Both the position numbers and the translations under genes were made by a program. A stretch of DNA of 64,000 bases from Rhodobacterales bacterium (GTDB lineage: Bacteria > Pseudomonadota > Alphaproteobacteria > Rhodobacterales > Rhodobacteraceae), in the NCBI GenBank assembly GCA_003249215.1, contig QKJR01000012.1:1-64000 (forward strand). The letters run 5' to 3'. Within the stretch, counting starts at the first letter, position 1. Each line of letters opens with the position of its first letter. Under the pieces are notes generated by a model that was given only the letters and a program-made list of their open reading frames with translations, was not told the origin of the DNA and ran no database searches. Shown here piece by piece: positions 9,488-19,085 of this stretch.

Positions 9488-10141
9488 ATGCTCGAGTTCG
9501 AAAATGTCAGCAAGTCCTTCTGGACCGGCAAGCAGCGCAAGGTGATCCTTGACCGCGCCAGCTTTCGCGTGGAGCTCGGCAACAGCCTCGGCATCCTCGC
9601 GCCGAACGGCACCGGCAAGACCACGATCATCAACATGATGGCCGGGCTCGAGAAACCCGACGAGGGCGAGATCCGCAAGACCTGCCGCGTCTCCTTCCCG
9701 CTCGGCTTCATGGGCGGGGTCGTGGGCAAGCATACCGCGCGCGAGAATGCGCGCTTCATCGCCCGGCTCTACGGGCTCGACCCGGATTACGTCGAGGCCT
9801 TCTGCCGCTGGCTCTGCGGGATCGAGGAATATTTCGACATGCCGATCGGCACCTACAGCCAGGGGATGCGCGCGCGCTTCACCTTCTCGCTGTTGCTGGC
9901 GCTCGAATTCGATATCTATCTGATCGACGAGGGGATGCCCTCGACCACCGATGTCGAGTTCAACCGCAAGGCCGGGTCGATCCTCAAGGACCGGCTGCGC
10001 GAGGCAACCGTGATCGTCGTCTCGCATCAGGCCTCGACGCTCGAGAAATTCTGCCGCTCGGCCGCGGTGCTGAAAAACGGCCAGCTCTACATGTTCGACA
10101 CCCTCGAAGAAGCGAAGCGGATGTATGACTACAATGCCTAA
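9488..10141 (+). CDS. Capsule polysaccharide ABC exporter ATP-binding protein (KpsT-like)
   Basis: MLEFENVSKSFWTGKQRKVILDRASF, Walker A APNGTGKTTIINM, TYSQGMRARFTFSLLLALEFDIYLIDEGMPSTT. Confidence 0.9.
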   Translation: MLEFENVSKSFWTGKQRKVILDRASFRVELGNSLGILAPNGTGKTTIINMMAGLEKPDEGEIRKTCRVSFPLGFMGGVVGKHTARENARFIARLYGLDPDYVEAFCRWLCGIEEYFDMPIGTYSQGMRARFTFSLLLALEFDIYLIDEGMPSTTDVEFNRKAGSILKDRLREATVIVVSHQASTLEKFCRSAAVLKNGQLYMFDTLEEAKRMYDYNA

Positions 10142-12026
10142 AGCCACGAAATACCGGATCCGCCGCGTGACCTCGCCCGCGGGTGTCGCCGCCGCGACCG
10201 GCACCGCTGGCGCCGCCGCCGCGCCGGTTCCACTCGCCGAAGAGCTGCGACAGAGCCGGCTGGCCGCCGTCGAGGGCGGGGCGGTCGATGCGGCCGCGGC
10301 CGCCGCAACGGAGGCCGCGGCTGCCCCCGCGTCTGCGCCGCAGGTCGAGGATCCGGCCGCGCTCTTCGAGCCGCAGGACGACGGGTTCGGCGAGGCGATC
10401 TTCCCGACCGCGGGGCGCGCGCGCGCCGCGGCGACCGCGAAGGCCAGCGCGGCAAAGGCGCCGCAGGGCGGCCACAGCCTCGCCCCCGAGGGCGCCACGG
10501 TGCTCGGGCCCTCCGAAATGACCGCCGAGGAGGAGATCGCGCGGATCCGGGCCGAAGGCCTGACGGGTCGACAATTGCGTCTGGCGCGGCGGATGGCGCA
10601 GAAACACGGGATCGAGGCGACCTCGGATTTCGACGCGGTGCGGCTCTTGCGCCGGCGCGGGATCGACCCGTTCGACCGCTCGAACATCCTGCAGATGGTG
10701 CGCCCGACGGCGGAGGGCAGAGCCGAGGCGGCGGGCGAAGGGGCCGAGGCGGGCGATGCCACGACCCGGGCGCTGGCGCGGATCGACGGGGCCGGAGCCG
10801 ATACCCGGGTGCAGCTTCCGCAGACCGTGAAACCCGGGCAGGTGCCCGCGACCGAGGTGATGAACGAGGATCACCGCGCCCGCGAGATCATCCGCATCCA
10901 GCGCGACATCGCACGGCGCCGCCGGCGCAAGCTCGTGCTGCTCGCGGCGCGGCTGGCCTTCTTCGTCTTCCTGCCGACGCTGATCGCGGGTTATTATTAC
11001 TACGTCGTCGCCACGCCACTCTATGCGACGAAATCCGAATTCGTGATCCAGAAGGCCGATGGTCTGACCACCGGCGGCAGCGGGATGTCGGGGCTTCTGG
11101 CGGGGACGCAATTCGCGACCAACCAGGATGCGATCACCGTGCAGAGCTATCTGAGTTCGCGCGATGCGATGTTGCGGCTCGATCAGGATCTGCACTTCAA
11201 GGAGCATTTTTCGACCCCCGAGCTCGACCCGATCCAGGGTCTCGAACCCGGCGCCACGAATGAACGCGCCTACAAGATCTACAAGCGCAACGTGAAGATC
11301 GGCTACGACCCCTCGGAAGGCATCATCAAGATGGAGGTGATCGCGCCGAAGCCGGAACTGTCGCGGCAATTCTCGGAACTGCTGATCTCCTATGCCGAGG
11401 AGCAGGTCGACCGGCTGACCGCGCGGCTGCGCGAGGATCAGATGAAGGGCGCGCGCGAGAGCTATGACGATGCCGAGGCCAAGGTCTTCGCGGCGCAGGC
11501 GCGGGTGCTCGAGCTGCAGGAGAAGGTCGGGATCATGGATCCGGTCTCGGAAACCTCGCTGGTGATGGGCCAGGTTTCGGGGTTCCAGACGCAGCTGCAG
11601 CAAAAGCGGCTCGAGCTCGGGCAGCTCCTCTCGAACCCGCGCCCGAGTGCGGCGCGCGTCGACGGGGTCAAGGGCGACATCGCGCGGCTCGAGAACCTGA
11701 TCGCCGAGCTGCGCGCGCAACTGACCGTGAACACCGGCGCCACCGAGTCGCTCGCCGCGGTGACCGGGCAGTTGCGCATCGCCGAGGCCGAGCTCGAGAC
11801 CCGTCAGGGCCTGCTCGCGGCGGCCGCGCAATTGATGGAAACCGCCCGGATCGAGGCCAACAAGCAGGTGCGCTATCTCGAGATGGGCGTGCGCCCGGTG
11901 GCCCCCGACGAGCCGACCTATCCGCGCGCCTTCGAGAACACGCTGCTGGCCTTCCTGATCTTTTCGGGTATCTACCTGATGTTGTCGCTCACCGCCTCGA
12001 TCCTGCGCGAGCAGGTCTCGAGCTAG
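10125..12026 (+). CDS. Capsule polysaccharide export inner-membrane protein (KpsE-like) with long Ala-rich N-terminal cytoplasmic extension
   Basis: TM then YYVVATPLYATKSEFVIQKAD, coiled coil, C-terminal TM; overlaps the ATPase gene. Confidence 0.88.
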   Translation: MTTMPKATKYRIRRVTSPAGVAAATGTAGAAAAPVPLAEELRQSRLAAVEGGAVDAAAAAATEAAAAPASAPQVEDPAALFEPQDDGFGEAIFPTAGRARAAATAKASAAKAPQGGHSLAPEGATVLGPSEMTAEEEIARIRAEGLTGRQLRLARRMAQKHGIEATSDFDAVRLLRRRGIDPFDRSNILQMVRPTAEGRAEAAGEGAEAGDATTRALARIDGAGADTRVQLPQTVKPGQVPATEVMNEDHRAREIIRIQRDIARRRRRKLVLLAARLAFFVFLPTLIAGYYYYVVATPLYATKSEFVIQKADGLTTGGSGMSGLLAGTQFATNQDAITVQSYLSSRDAMLRLDQDLHFKEHFSTPELDPIQGLEPGATNERAYKIYKRNVKIGYDPSEGIIKMEVIAPKPELSRQFSELLISYAEEQVDRLTARLREDQMKGARESYDDAEAKVFAAQARVLELQEKVGIMDPVSETSLVMGQVSGFQTQLQQKRLELGQLLSNPRPSAARVDGVKGDIARLENLIAELRAQLTVNTGATESLAAVTGQLRIAEAELETRQGLLAAAAQLMETARIEANKQVRYLEMGVRPVAPDEPTYPRAFENTLLAFLIFSGIYLMLSLTASILREQVSS

Positions 12027-12052
12027 GGCGATCCGTCAGAGCGGAGGACAAG

Positions 12053-12886
12053 ATGAAGGATGTGAAGATCGGCGGGCTGACCGTCGGCAACGATCGGCCG
12101 CTCACGCTGATCGCGGGGCCGTGCCAGCTCGAAAGCCTCGATCATGCGCTGATGATCGCCGAGCCGCTGGCCGCGGCGGCCGCCGCCGAGGGGGCGCAGT
12201 TCATCTTCAAGGCGAGCTACGACAAGGCCAACCGCACGAGCCTCAAGGGCAGGCGCGGGCTCGGGATCGAGGCGGGGCTCGCGATTCTCGAGGCGGTGCG
12301 CGCGCGCCTCGGCTGTCCGGTGCTGACCGATATCCACGACCCCGAGCAGGCGCGGATCGCGGGCGCGGTAGTCGACGTAATCCAGATCCCGGCGTTTCTG
12401 TGCCGGCAGACCGACCTGCTGATCGCCGCCGGAGAGACCGGCTGCGTGGTCAACGTCAAGAAGGGTCAGTTCCTCGCGCCCTGGGACATGGCCAACGTGG
12501 CCGACAAGGTCGCCTCGACCGGCAACGACAAGATCCTGCTGACCGAGCGCGGCACCTCCTTTGGCTATAACGCGCTGGTGGCCGACATGCGCGGTCTGCC
12601 CACGATGATGAAGACCGGCTATCCGGTGATCATGGACGCGACCCATTCGGTGCAGCAGCCGGGGGGCCTCGGCGGGTCCTCGGGCGGGCAACGCGAGATG
12701 GCGCCGGTGATGGCGCGCGCGGCCGTCAGCCTCGGCATCGCCGGGGTGTTCATCGAGACCCACGAAGATCCCGACAACGCGCCCTCGGACGGGCCGAACA
12801 TGATCCATCTCGACCAGATGCCGAAGCTGATCGCGAGCCTGATGGCCTTCGACCGGCTCGCCAAGGCCGATCCGATCCGCCTGTGA
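12053..12886 (+). CDS. kdsA: 3-deoxy-8-phosphooctulonate synthase
   Basis: LTLIAGPCQLES, FKASYDKANRTS, VLTDIHDPEQA, DATHSVQQPGG...GG motifs. Confidence 0.96.
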   Translation: MKDVKIGGLTVGNDRPLTLIAGPCQLESLDHALMIAEPLAAAAAAEGAQFIFKASYDKANRTSLKGRRGLGIEAGLAILEAVRARLGCPVLTDIHDPEQARIAGAVVDVIQIPAFLCRQTDLLIAAGETGCVVNVKKGQFLAPWDMANVADKVASTGNDKILLTERGTSFGYNALVADMRGLPTMMKTGYPVIMDATHSVQQPGGLGGSSGGQREMAPVMARAAVSLGIAGVFIETHEDPDNAPSDGPNMIHLDQMPKLIASLMAFDRLAKADPIRL

Positions 12887-12894
12887 TCGCGCAG

Positions 12895-12962
12895 GAGGGG
12901 GGCTCTGCCCCCCGCGCTTACGCGCTCCCCCCGGGATATTTTTGTCAGGTTGAAGATGAGGT
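12895..12962. repeat. Second copy (partial) of the CCCCGGGATATTT intergenic element
   Basis: GGGGGGCTCTGCCCCCCGCGCTTACGCGCTCCCCCCGGGATATTTTTGTCAGGTTGAAGATGAG parallels the element at 7750-7895. Confidence 0.8.
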
Positions 12963-13079
12963 CGGGGTGCGAAAGCGTTCCAACCGCTCAGGATATGGGG
13001 ACCGCCGGCCGCCGCTTGCCCAGCTCCCGCTTTCGTCGTGCCGGTGACTCCGAGGTCCCAGGTCGCGCCGCGGCCGCGT

Positions 13080-14273
13080 TCAGACGACCTGCCCCGCAGC
13101 CCAGGCCGAGGCCCAGGCCCATTGGAAATTGTAGCCGCCGAGCCAACCGGTGACATCCACGACCTCACCGATGAAGAAGAGGCCCGGCACCGCGCGCGCC
13201 TCCATCGTCCTGGCGTCGAGCCCATCGGTGGCCACGCCCCCGAGCGTCACCTCGGCAGTGCGGTAGCCCTCGGATCCGACCGGGCGCAGCACCCAGTGCC
13301 CGATCTGCCCGCCGAGCGCGTCGAGCACCCGGTTCGACTGATCGGCGAGGCGCCCGCCGAGGCCCGCCTCGGCCACCATCAGCGCCGCGAGTTTCTCGGG
13401 CAGGAGCCGGCCGAGCGCATTGTGCAGCGCGCCGCGCCCTGCCTGCTGGCGCATCGCGGCAAGTTCGGCGCCGATGTCGCGCCCCGGGGCGAGATCGACG
13501 GCGATCGCCTCGCCCTCGCGCCAGTAGTTCGAGATCTGCAGCACCGCGGGGCCCGAGAGCCCGCGATGGGTGAAGAGCAGATCCTCGTCGAAGCGGGTGC
13601 GGCCATGGCCGATCCGCACGGGCAGCGCGAGGCCCGCAAGCGGGGCGATCCGGCCGAGATCCTGTTCGGCGAAGGTGAGCGGCACGAGGCCCGGCCGCGT
13701 CTCGGTGAGCCGCAGGCCAAAGGCTTCGGCGATCCGGTAGCCGAGCCCGCTCGCGCCCATTTTCGGGATCGACTTGCCGCCCGTGGCGACGACGAGGCGG
13801 TCGGTCCGGATCGTGCCGCTGTCGGTGACGACCTCGAAGCCCCCCGCGGTGGCCGAGACGGTCTCGACCGTGGTGCCGAGGCGCAGCTCGCCGCCCTGCC
13901 GCAGGGGCGCGAGCAGCATCTCGACCACCTGCCCGGCCTTGCCATCGCAGAAAAGCTGGCCGCGGTGTTTCTCGTGCCAGGCGATGCCCGCCGTCTCGAT
14001 CCGGGCGATGAAATCGGCCGGGGTGAAGCGGGAGAGCGCCGAGAGGGCGAAGCGCGGGTTTTCCGAGAGGAACCGCTCGGCCGCGTTCTGGCGGGTCAGC
14101 TCGCGATTGGTGAAATTGCACCGCCCGCCGCCCGAGATGCGAATCTTCTCGCCCGGACGCGCGGCGTGATCGAGCACCAGGACACGGCGGCCGCGGCGCA
14201 CCGCCTCGCCCGCACAAAAGAGCCCCGCCGCCCCCGCCCCCAGCACCAGAACATCATAGTTTTCCATGGCCAA
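13080..14273 (-). CDS. NAD(P)/FAD-dependent oxidoreductase (HI0933/BaiN-like)
   Basis: YDVLVLGAGAAGLFCAGEAVRRGRRVLVLD, ISGGGRCNFTN, GVATDGLDARTMEARAVPGLFFIGEVVDVTGWLGGYNFQWAWASA. Confidence 0.93.
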   Translation of the reverse strand: MAMENYDVLVLGAGAAGLFCAGEAVRRGRRVLVLDHAARPGEKIRISGGGRCNFTNRELTRQNAAERFLSENPRFALSALSRFTPADFIARIETAGIAWHEKHRGQLFCDGKAGQVVEMLLAPLRQGGELRLGTTVETVSATAGGFEVVTDSGTIRTDRLVVATGGKSIPKMGASGLGYRIAEAFGLRLTETRPGLVPLTFAEQDLGRIAPLAGLALPVRIGHGRTRFDEDLLFTHRGLSGPAVLQISNYWREGEAIAVDLAPGRDIGAELAAMRQQAGRGALHNALGRLLPEKLAALMVAEAGLGGRLADQSNRVLDALGGQIGHWVLRPVGSEGYRTAEVTLGGVATDGLDARTMEARAVPGLFFIGEVVDVTGWLGGYNFQWAWASAWAAGQVV

Positions 14274-14366
14274 AGCCTTATCCGCAGGCCGATGACAGTT
14301 ACAGTGGAATTTCCGCGTTTTTTCTCTTGAAGCCCGTGCGCAGCTTGTCTAGATAGCGTCGCATGT

Positions 14367-14442
14367 TGGGATGTAGCTCAATTGGTAGAGCACCGGTTTT
14401 TGGTACCGTAGGTTGTAGGTTCGAGTCCTACCGTCCCAGCCA
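14367..14442 (+). tRNA. tRNA-Gln (anticodon TTG), CCA encoded
   Basis: TGGGATGTAGCTCAATTGGTAGAGCACCGGTTTTTGGTACCGTAGGTTGTAGGTTCGAGTCCTACCGTCCCAGCCA folds as a cloverleaf; CCGGT-TTTTGGT-ACCG anticodon arm. Confidence 0.93.
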
Positions 14443-14845
14443 CTTTTCCTTTTGAACGCACAGGCTTAAGCCGCGGATCAGGGGCTTTTCCACTGCGGTG
14501 AAATCGCCCCGAAGGATGCCGCAATCCGGCGTCTTCGGGGGATCGCGGCGGCGTTCGCGGGGTCCGGCGGAACGCCAGTTCGCGACGCTGCGCAATCGAC
14601 CCCGTCGCCGGAAAGCTCACGCTCGCACCGAAGAGTGTCTCCTCGAAGCCCCAACCCAAGGGGATCTGGGCAGGCGCGGCGCCCGTCGTTGCACCGATGC
14701 CCCCACCCCACGCAAAGGCGCGAGAGCCCGGGTTTACGCCGGCCCCTCATCCGTTCGCCGCCGCTGCGATGTCCCATGATGGCACCGGCGGACGGCGACG
14801 GGAGCGGCGTGGATCAAAGTCGGGGCGCGAACGCGCGCGTGGGGA

Positions 14846-15799
14846 TCAGATCGTCACCACCACCGAGCCGCGTTTGTGCCCGCTTTCGGCAAGGGCATGT
14901 GCGGTCTCGATGCTCTCGAACGGGATGGTCGCACCGACAACGGGCCGCAGCGCGCCCCGCGAATGCAGATCGAGCACTCTGCGCATCGCCGCGGGCCCGT
15001 CCGCCGAGGTCGTCCCGCTGATCCGGCGCTGCCCCTTGCGGTTCGCGCGCAGCATGGCACCGATCATGGCGCCGAGGGATGCGGTCACCGGCAACAGCGT
15101 CCCGCCGGGCGCCAGCAGGGCCTCGGCCTGTTTCCAGGGCAGGGTTCCCGCGATATCCATCACCAGATCCCATTGCCCCTTCGGCGCGCCGTCACGGTAG
15201 TCGTGGGCATGATGGGCGCCAAGATCGCGGACAAGATCGTGGTTCTCGGCGCGGCAAACCGCGGTGATTTCAGCGCCGTGAAACCGCGCGATCTGGAGGG
15301 CGGCGCAGCCGACTTCCCCCGACGCGCCATTGATCAGCAGCCTTGCACCCGGTCCGATCCCAGCCTTGTCGATCAGAAAATCGGCAGCGGTCAATCCTCC
15401 GAAGAACAGGGCCGCGGCGTCCACGTCGCAAAGGCTGTCCGGTATCGGCAGGATGCGCCCGGGGTCGACCGTGAGCTCTTCGGCATGTGCCCCCATCGCC
15501 ATGCCGGTATTGCCGAAGACGCGCGCGCCCGCCGGCAGGCCCGCAGCCGCCTCGGCCAGTCGGCCGCTGAAGACCATTCCCAAGATCGGTTGTCTCGGGC
15601 GTCGCAGGCCGAAGGCAAGGCGCAAACCCGCAGAAAGCCCCGCCGGGGCCTCGGCGGCCCTGATCCGGGCGTCGCCCCGCGTCACCGCCGCCGCGACGAC
15701 GGAGATGCCGACCCGTCCATTGCGCGGAACCGGCGCGGGCAGCGTTTCGATCCTGACGACGTCGGGACCGCCATAGGCGCGGACGACAGCGGCTTTCAT
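14846..15799 (-). CDS. Zinc-binding dehydrogenase family / NADPH:quinone reductase-like
   Basis: MKAAVVRAYGGPDVVRIETLPAPVP, ARLLINGASGEVGCAALQIARFHGAEITAV. Confidence 0.9.
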   Translation of the reverse strand: MKAAVVRAYGGPDVVRIETLPAPVPRNGRVGISVVAAAVTRGDARIRAAEAPAGLSAGLRLAFGLRRPRQPILGMVFSGRLAEAAAGLPAGARVFGNTGMAMGAHAEELTVDPGRILPIPDSLCDVDAAALFFGGLTAADFLIDKAGIGPGARLLINGASGEVGCAALQIARFHGAEITAVCRAENHDLVRDLGAHHAHDYRDGAPKGQWDLVMDIAGTLPWKQAEALLAPGGTLLPVTASLGAMIGAMLRANRKGQRRISGTTSADGPAAMRRVLDLHSRGALRPVVGATIPFESIETAHALAESGHKRGSVVVTI

Positions 15800-16009
15800 T
15801 TTCTCTCCGACGGTCGATCCGCCAATAGCGACAGGCCTTATGTTTGAGCGTTTCTCGCGTGCTGCGCCACAGATATTTGTGCCCCCCTCCGAAGATCGGC
15901 CTTGCCGGAGTGCGGGACGTCGAGCGCGGTGCAGGCTGCGATTGCACCCGCCCACCTAAGCCGCGCCTGTCGCGCCAGGCCCGGACGCGGCAGGCCCAAT
16001 TCGCGGCCG

Positions 16010-16975
16010 CTAACCGGCCGTGGACAGCGCAGCCAGCAGCGTCTCGGGGTCGGCATTGCCGCCCGAGACGACCGCGATCACCGGGCCGTCGCCAAGCGCC
16101 TCGCCCCGGAACAGCGCCGCCGCAAGCGCCACCGCGCCCCCCGGCTCGGGCGTGATCTTGAGGCGCAGCATGGCATGACGCATTGCCGCCAGCGCCTCGG
16201 CATCGCTGACCGCAAGCCCTGGACCACACAGGCTTTTCAGGATCGGAAAGGTCAGCACCCCGGGCATTGGCGTGACGATCGCATCGCAGATCGAGCGCGC
16301 CTCGGGTGCATTCCCCAGACGCGTGCCCGCGGCGAGCGAGCGGGCGGTGTCGTCGAAGCCCTCGGGCTCGCAGGGGCGCACGCGCAGCTCCGGCGCACGG
16401 GCGGCGAGCGCGGTCGCGATCCCCGCGGTCATCCCGCCCCCGCCACAGGGCACCAGCACCTCGGCCCCGGTCAGGCCAAGCGCGGCCGCCTCGGCCGCGA
16501 TCTCGAGCCCGATCGTCCCCTGCCCGGCGATCACCTGTGGATCGTCATAGGGTTTGACCAGCACCAGCCCGCGCGCGGCTGCAATCGCATCCCCGATCTC
16601 CTCGCGGCTCTCGGCATGGCGATCGTAAAGAACGACCTCGGCCCCGAAGGCACGGGTGTTCGCGATCTTGAGCGCGGGCGCATCCGAGGGCATGACGATC
16701 ACCGCCGCAAGGCCCAGCATCTTCGCCGCCAGCGCCACGCCCTGCGCATGGTTGCCCGAGGAATAGGCGATCACCCCCGCGGTGCCGGGCGGCAGCGCGG
16801 AAAGCGCCGACCACGCGCCGCGAAACTTGAAGCTGCCGGTGTGCTGCAGGCATTCGGGTTTGACGAAGACCGGCCGCCCCGCGATCTCGTCCAGAAACGG
16901 CGAGCGCAGGAGTGGCGTCGGGCGCAGATGCCCCGCGAGCCGCCCCGCCGCGGCCTCGATCATCTCGATAGTCAT
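16010..16975 (-). CDS. Threonine/serine dehydratase (PLP-dependent, fold type II)
   Basis: LQHTGSFKFRGAWSAL PLP-lysine motif, SSGNHAQGVALAAK, VPCGGGGMTAGIA. Confidence 0.92.
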   Translation of the reverse strand: MTIEMIEAAAGRLAGHLRPTPLLRSPFLDEIAGRPVFVKPECLQHTGSFKFRGAWSALSALPPGTAGVIAYSSGNHAQGVALAAKMLGLAAVIVMPSDAPALKIANTRAFGAEVVLYDRHAESREEIGDAIAAARGLVLVKPYDDPQVIAGQGTIGLEIAAEAAALGLTGAEVLVPCGGGGMTAGIATALAARAPELRVRPCEPEGFDDTARSLAAGTRLGNAPEARSICDAIVTPMPGVLTFPILKSLCGPGLAVSDAEALAAMRHAMLRLKITPEPGGAVALAAALFRGEALGDGPVIAVVSGGNADPETLLAALSTAG

Positions 16976-17114
16976 CTGCCCTGCCTCTCTGATTGTCACG
17001 CGCCGGTCCTGCGGCCGCGGTCACGATAGCAGCGTGCCGCGCGACATCAACGGCGCAGTGCCGCGTCGGGGCCGCGAAGATTGACAACCCCGCCCGCGGC
17101 CGTTTACCTGACCG

Positions 17115-17306
17115 CGATGGTTCCCAATGCCATGGGATGAAAAGGGAACACGGTGAGGATTACCCATCAGGGGCCAAATCCGTGACTGCCCCCGCAACTG
17201 TGAGCGGCGAGTCCCCGGTCAGATGCCACTGGCTGTTCCGATCCACCGGAACATCAGCCGGGAAGGCGACCGGGCGCAACGACCCGCAAGTCAGGAGACC
17301 TGCCAT
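17115..17306 (+). ncRNA. Cobalamin riboswitch upstream of cbiMNQO
   Basis: GGTTCCC...GGGATGAAAAGGGAACACGGTG...AATCCGTGACTGCCCCCGCAACTGTGA...GATGCCACTG...GGGAAGGC...GACCCGCAAGTCAGGAGACCTGCC. Confidence 0.95.
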
Positions 17307-17387
17307 CGCTCTTGCGCTGCAAGCCGTCCGGGGCGGGGTGTCCCTGGGTCATTCGATAGCAGCGCGTCCGATGTGGAAGGATAAGAC

Positions 17388-18056
17388 ATGCACATCATGG
17401 AGGGCTTTCTGCCCGCGTCCCATGCTTTGGGATGGACCGCCGTTTCGGCCCCGTTCGTGATCGCGGGGGCCCTGCGCATCCGCACGATCATCCGCGACAC
17501 GCCCGAGGCGCGGATGACCCTCGCGGCCTCGGGGGCCTTCGCCTTCGTCCTCTCGGCGCTCAAGATCCCCTCGGTCACCGGCTCGTGCTCGCATCCGACC
17601 GGGACCGGACTCGGCGCCATCGTCTTCGGGCCGTCGGTGATGGCGCTGATGGGGGTGATCGTTCTGCTGTTCCAGGCGCTCTTGCTGGCCCATGGCGGGC
17701 TGACGACGCTTGGCGCCAATACCTTCTCGATGGCGGTGGTCGGGCCCTGGGTGGCCTGGGGGGTGTGGAAACTGGCCGGGCGTCTGGGCCTCTCGTTCGC
17801 GGTCTCGGTCTTCCTCGCCGCCGCGCTCGGCGATCTGGCGACCTATGTGACGACCTCGGTGCAACTGGCGCTGGCCTATCCCGACCCGGCCTCGGGCATT
17901 GCGGGGGCTGCGCTGAAATTCGGCTCGATCTTCGCCGTGACACAGGTGCCGCTCGCCATCGCCGAGGGGCTGCTGACTGTCGTCGTGATCGAGGCACTCT
18001 CGGGCAAGACCCGCGACAAGGACCGTATCGCACTGCTCGCCGGAGGGGAAAAATGA
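17388..18056 (+). CDS. cbiM: Cobalt ECF transporter S component CbiM
   Basis: [17 protein letters not shown]-terminus, [21 protein letters not shown]. Confidence 0.96.
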   Translation: MHIMEGFLPASHALGWTAVSAPFVIAGALRIRTIIRDTPEARMTLAASGAFAFVLSALKIPSVTGSCSHPTGTGLGAIVFGPSVMALMGVIVLLFQALLLAHGGLTTLGANTFSMAVVGPWVAWGVWKLAGRLGLSFAVSVFLAAALGDLATYVTTSVQLALAYPDPASGIAGAALKFGSIFAVTQVPLAIAEGLLTVVVIEALSGKTRDKDRIALLAGGEK

Positions 18057-18349
18057 TGTCGAAACGCTCGTATTGGATGCTGCTCGGTGTGGTGCTGATC
18101 GTTCTGATCCCGCTGATCCGGGGCGGTGAATTCGGCGGCGCCGATGGTCAGGCGGCCGATCTGGTCGAGGCGCGCGAGGGGTTCGCCCCGATCTTCGAGC
18201 CGATCTGGGAGCCGCCGAGCGGCGAGATCGAGAGCCTGTTCTTCTCGCTTCAGGCCGCCCTTGGCGCGCTGATCGTGGGCTATGCCATCGGCCGCGCCCG
18301 GGGTCGCCGTCAGGCGCTGGACGAGGCCGCTCGCCGGCCCTCGGCCTGA
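18053..18349 (+). CDS. cbiN: Cobalt transport auxiliary protein CbiN
   Basis: 98 aa, two TM segments, [37 protein letters not shown]; between cbiM and cbiQ, ATGA overlap. Confidence 0.93.
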   Translation: MMSKRSYWMLLGVVLIVLIPLIRGGEFGGADGQAADLVEAREGFAPIFEPIWEPPSGEIESLFFSLQAALGALIVGYAIGRARGRRQALDEAARRPSA

Positions 18350-18350
18350 G

Positions 18351-19085
18351 ATGGCGATCGGAACGCTCGACCGGGCCGCCAGTGTGAACCGCTGGCGGCA
18401 CCGGGCCCTGACCGAGAAGGCGCTGATCGGGCTCGGGTTTCTCGCGCTCGCACTGGCGCTGCCGCCCTGGCCGGGGGCGGCGCTGGTGGGCGCGGCGGTG
18501 CTCGGCTTCACCTTCCTCGGCGCGCGGGTGCCGCTCAGGCTCTGGGCGGCGGCGGTTGCCGCACCGCTCGGCTTTCTGGCGATCGGGGTCGCGACGCTGA
18601 TGGTGCAGATCGACGGCGCGGGGATCGCGCTGGCGCCGGACGGGGCCGAGCGCGCCGCGGGCCTTGGCCTGCGGGCGATGGCGGCGACGCTGTGCCTGAT
18701 GTTTCTGGCCTTCACCACGCCCGCGGCCGAGCTGATCGGCGGGCTGCGCGCGCTGCGTGTTCCCGCCGAGATCGTCGAGCTGGCGCTGCTCACCTATCGC
18801 TTCGTCTTCCTGCTCGCGGACAGCGCGGTCGCCATGACCACGGCGCAGCGCGCCCGTCTGGGCCATTCGAGCCGCGCGCGCTGGCTGCGCTCGACGGGCA
18901 TGGTGATCGCGAACCTTCTGCCCCGCGCGATGGACCGCGCCCGGCGGACGGAAATTGGCCTTGCCGCCCGCGGCTGGCAGGGGCAGATGCCGGTCCTGCA
19001 CACCCGCCCGCCGGTCTGCGCGCGGCGCATCGCGCTGGTGCTGGCGGTGCAGGCGGGGGTTCTGGCGCTGGGGGTTTGGGCATGA
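18351..19085 (+). CDS. cbiQ: Cobalt ECF transporter T component CbiQ
   Basis: Hydrophobic protein with C-terminal RARRTEIGLAARGWQG; position in cbiMNQO. Confidence 0.92.
   Translation: MAIGTLDRAASVNRWRHRALTEKALIGLGFLALALALPPWPGAALVGAAVLGFTFLGARVPLRLWAAAVAAPLGFLAIGVATLMVQIDGAGIALAPDGAERAAGLGLRAMAATLCLMFLAFTTPAAELIGGLRALRVPAEIVELALLTYRFVFLLADSAVAMTTAQRARLGHSSRARWLRSTGMVIANLLPRAMDRARRTEIGLAARGWQGQMPVLHTRPPVCARRIALVLAVQAGVLALGVWA

Noticed and set aside
10180-10480. GCC/GCG-rich stretch as possible microsatellite
   Set aside because: Encodes the Ala-rich extension of the KpsE-like protein; codons vary and no exact repeat unit is seen
14378-14659. Minus-strand ORF ending ...GTVGLEPTTYGTKNRCSTN
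   Set aside because: It is the antisense translation of the tRNA-Gln gene, a known type of spurious database ORF
14443-14845. Gap next to the tRNA gene as a possible integrated island
   Set aside because: No integrase, no duplicated tRNA 3' end seen nearby, and flanking genes are ordinary
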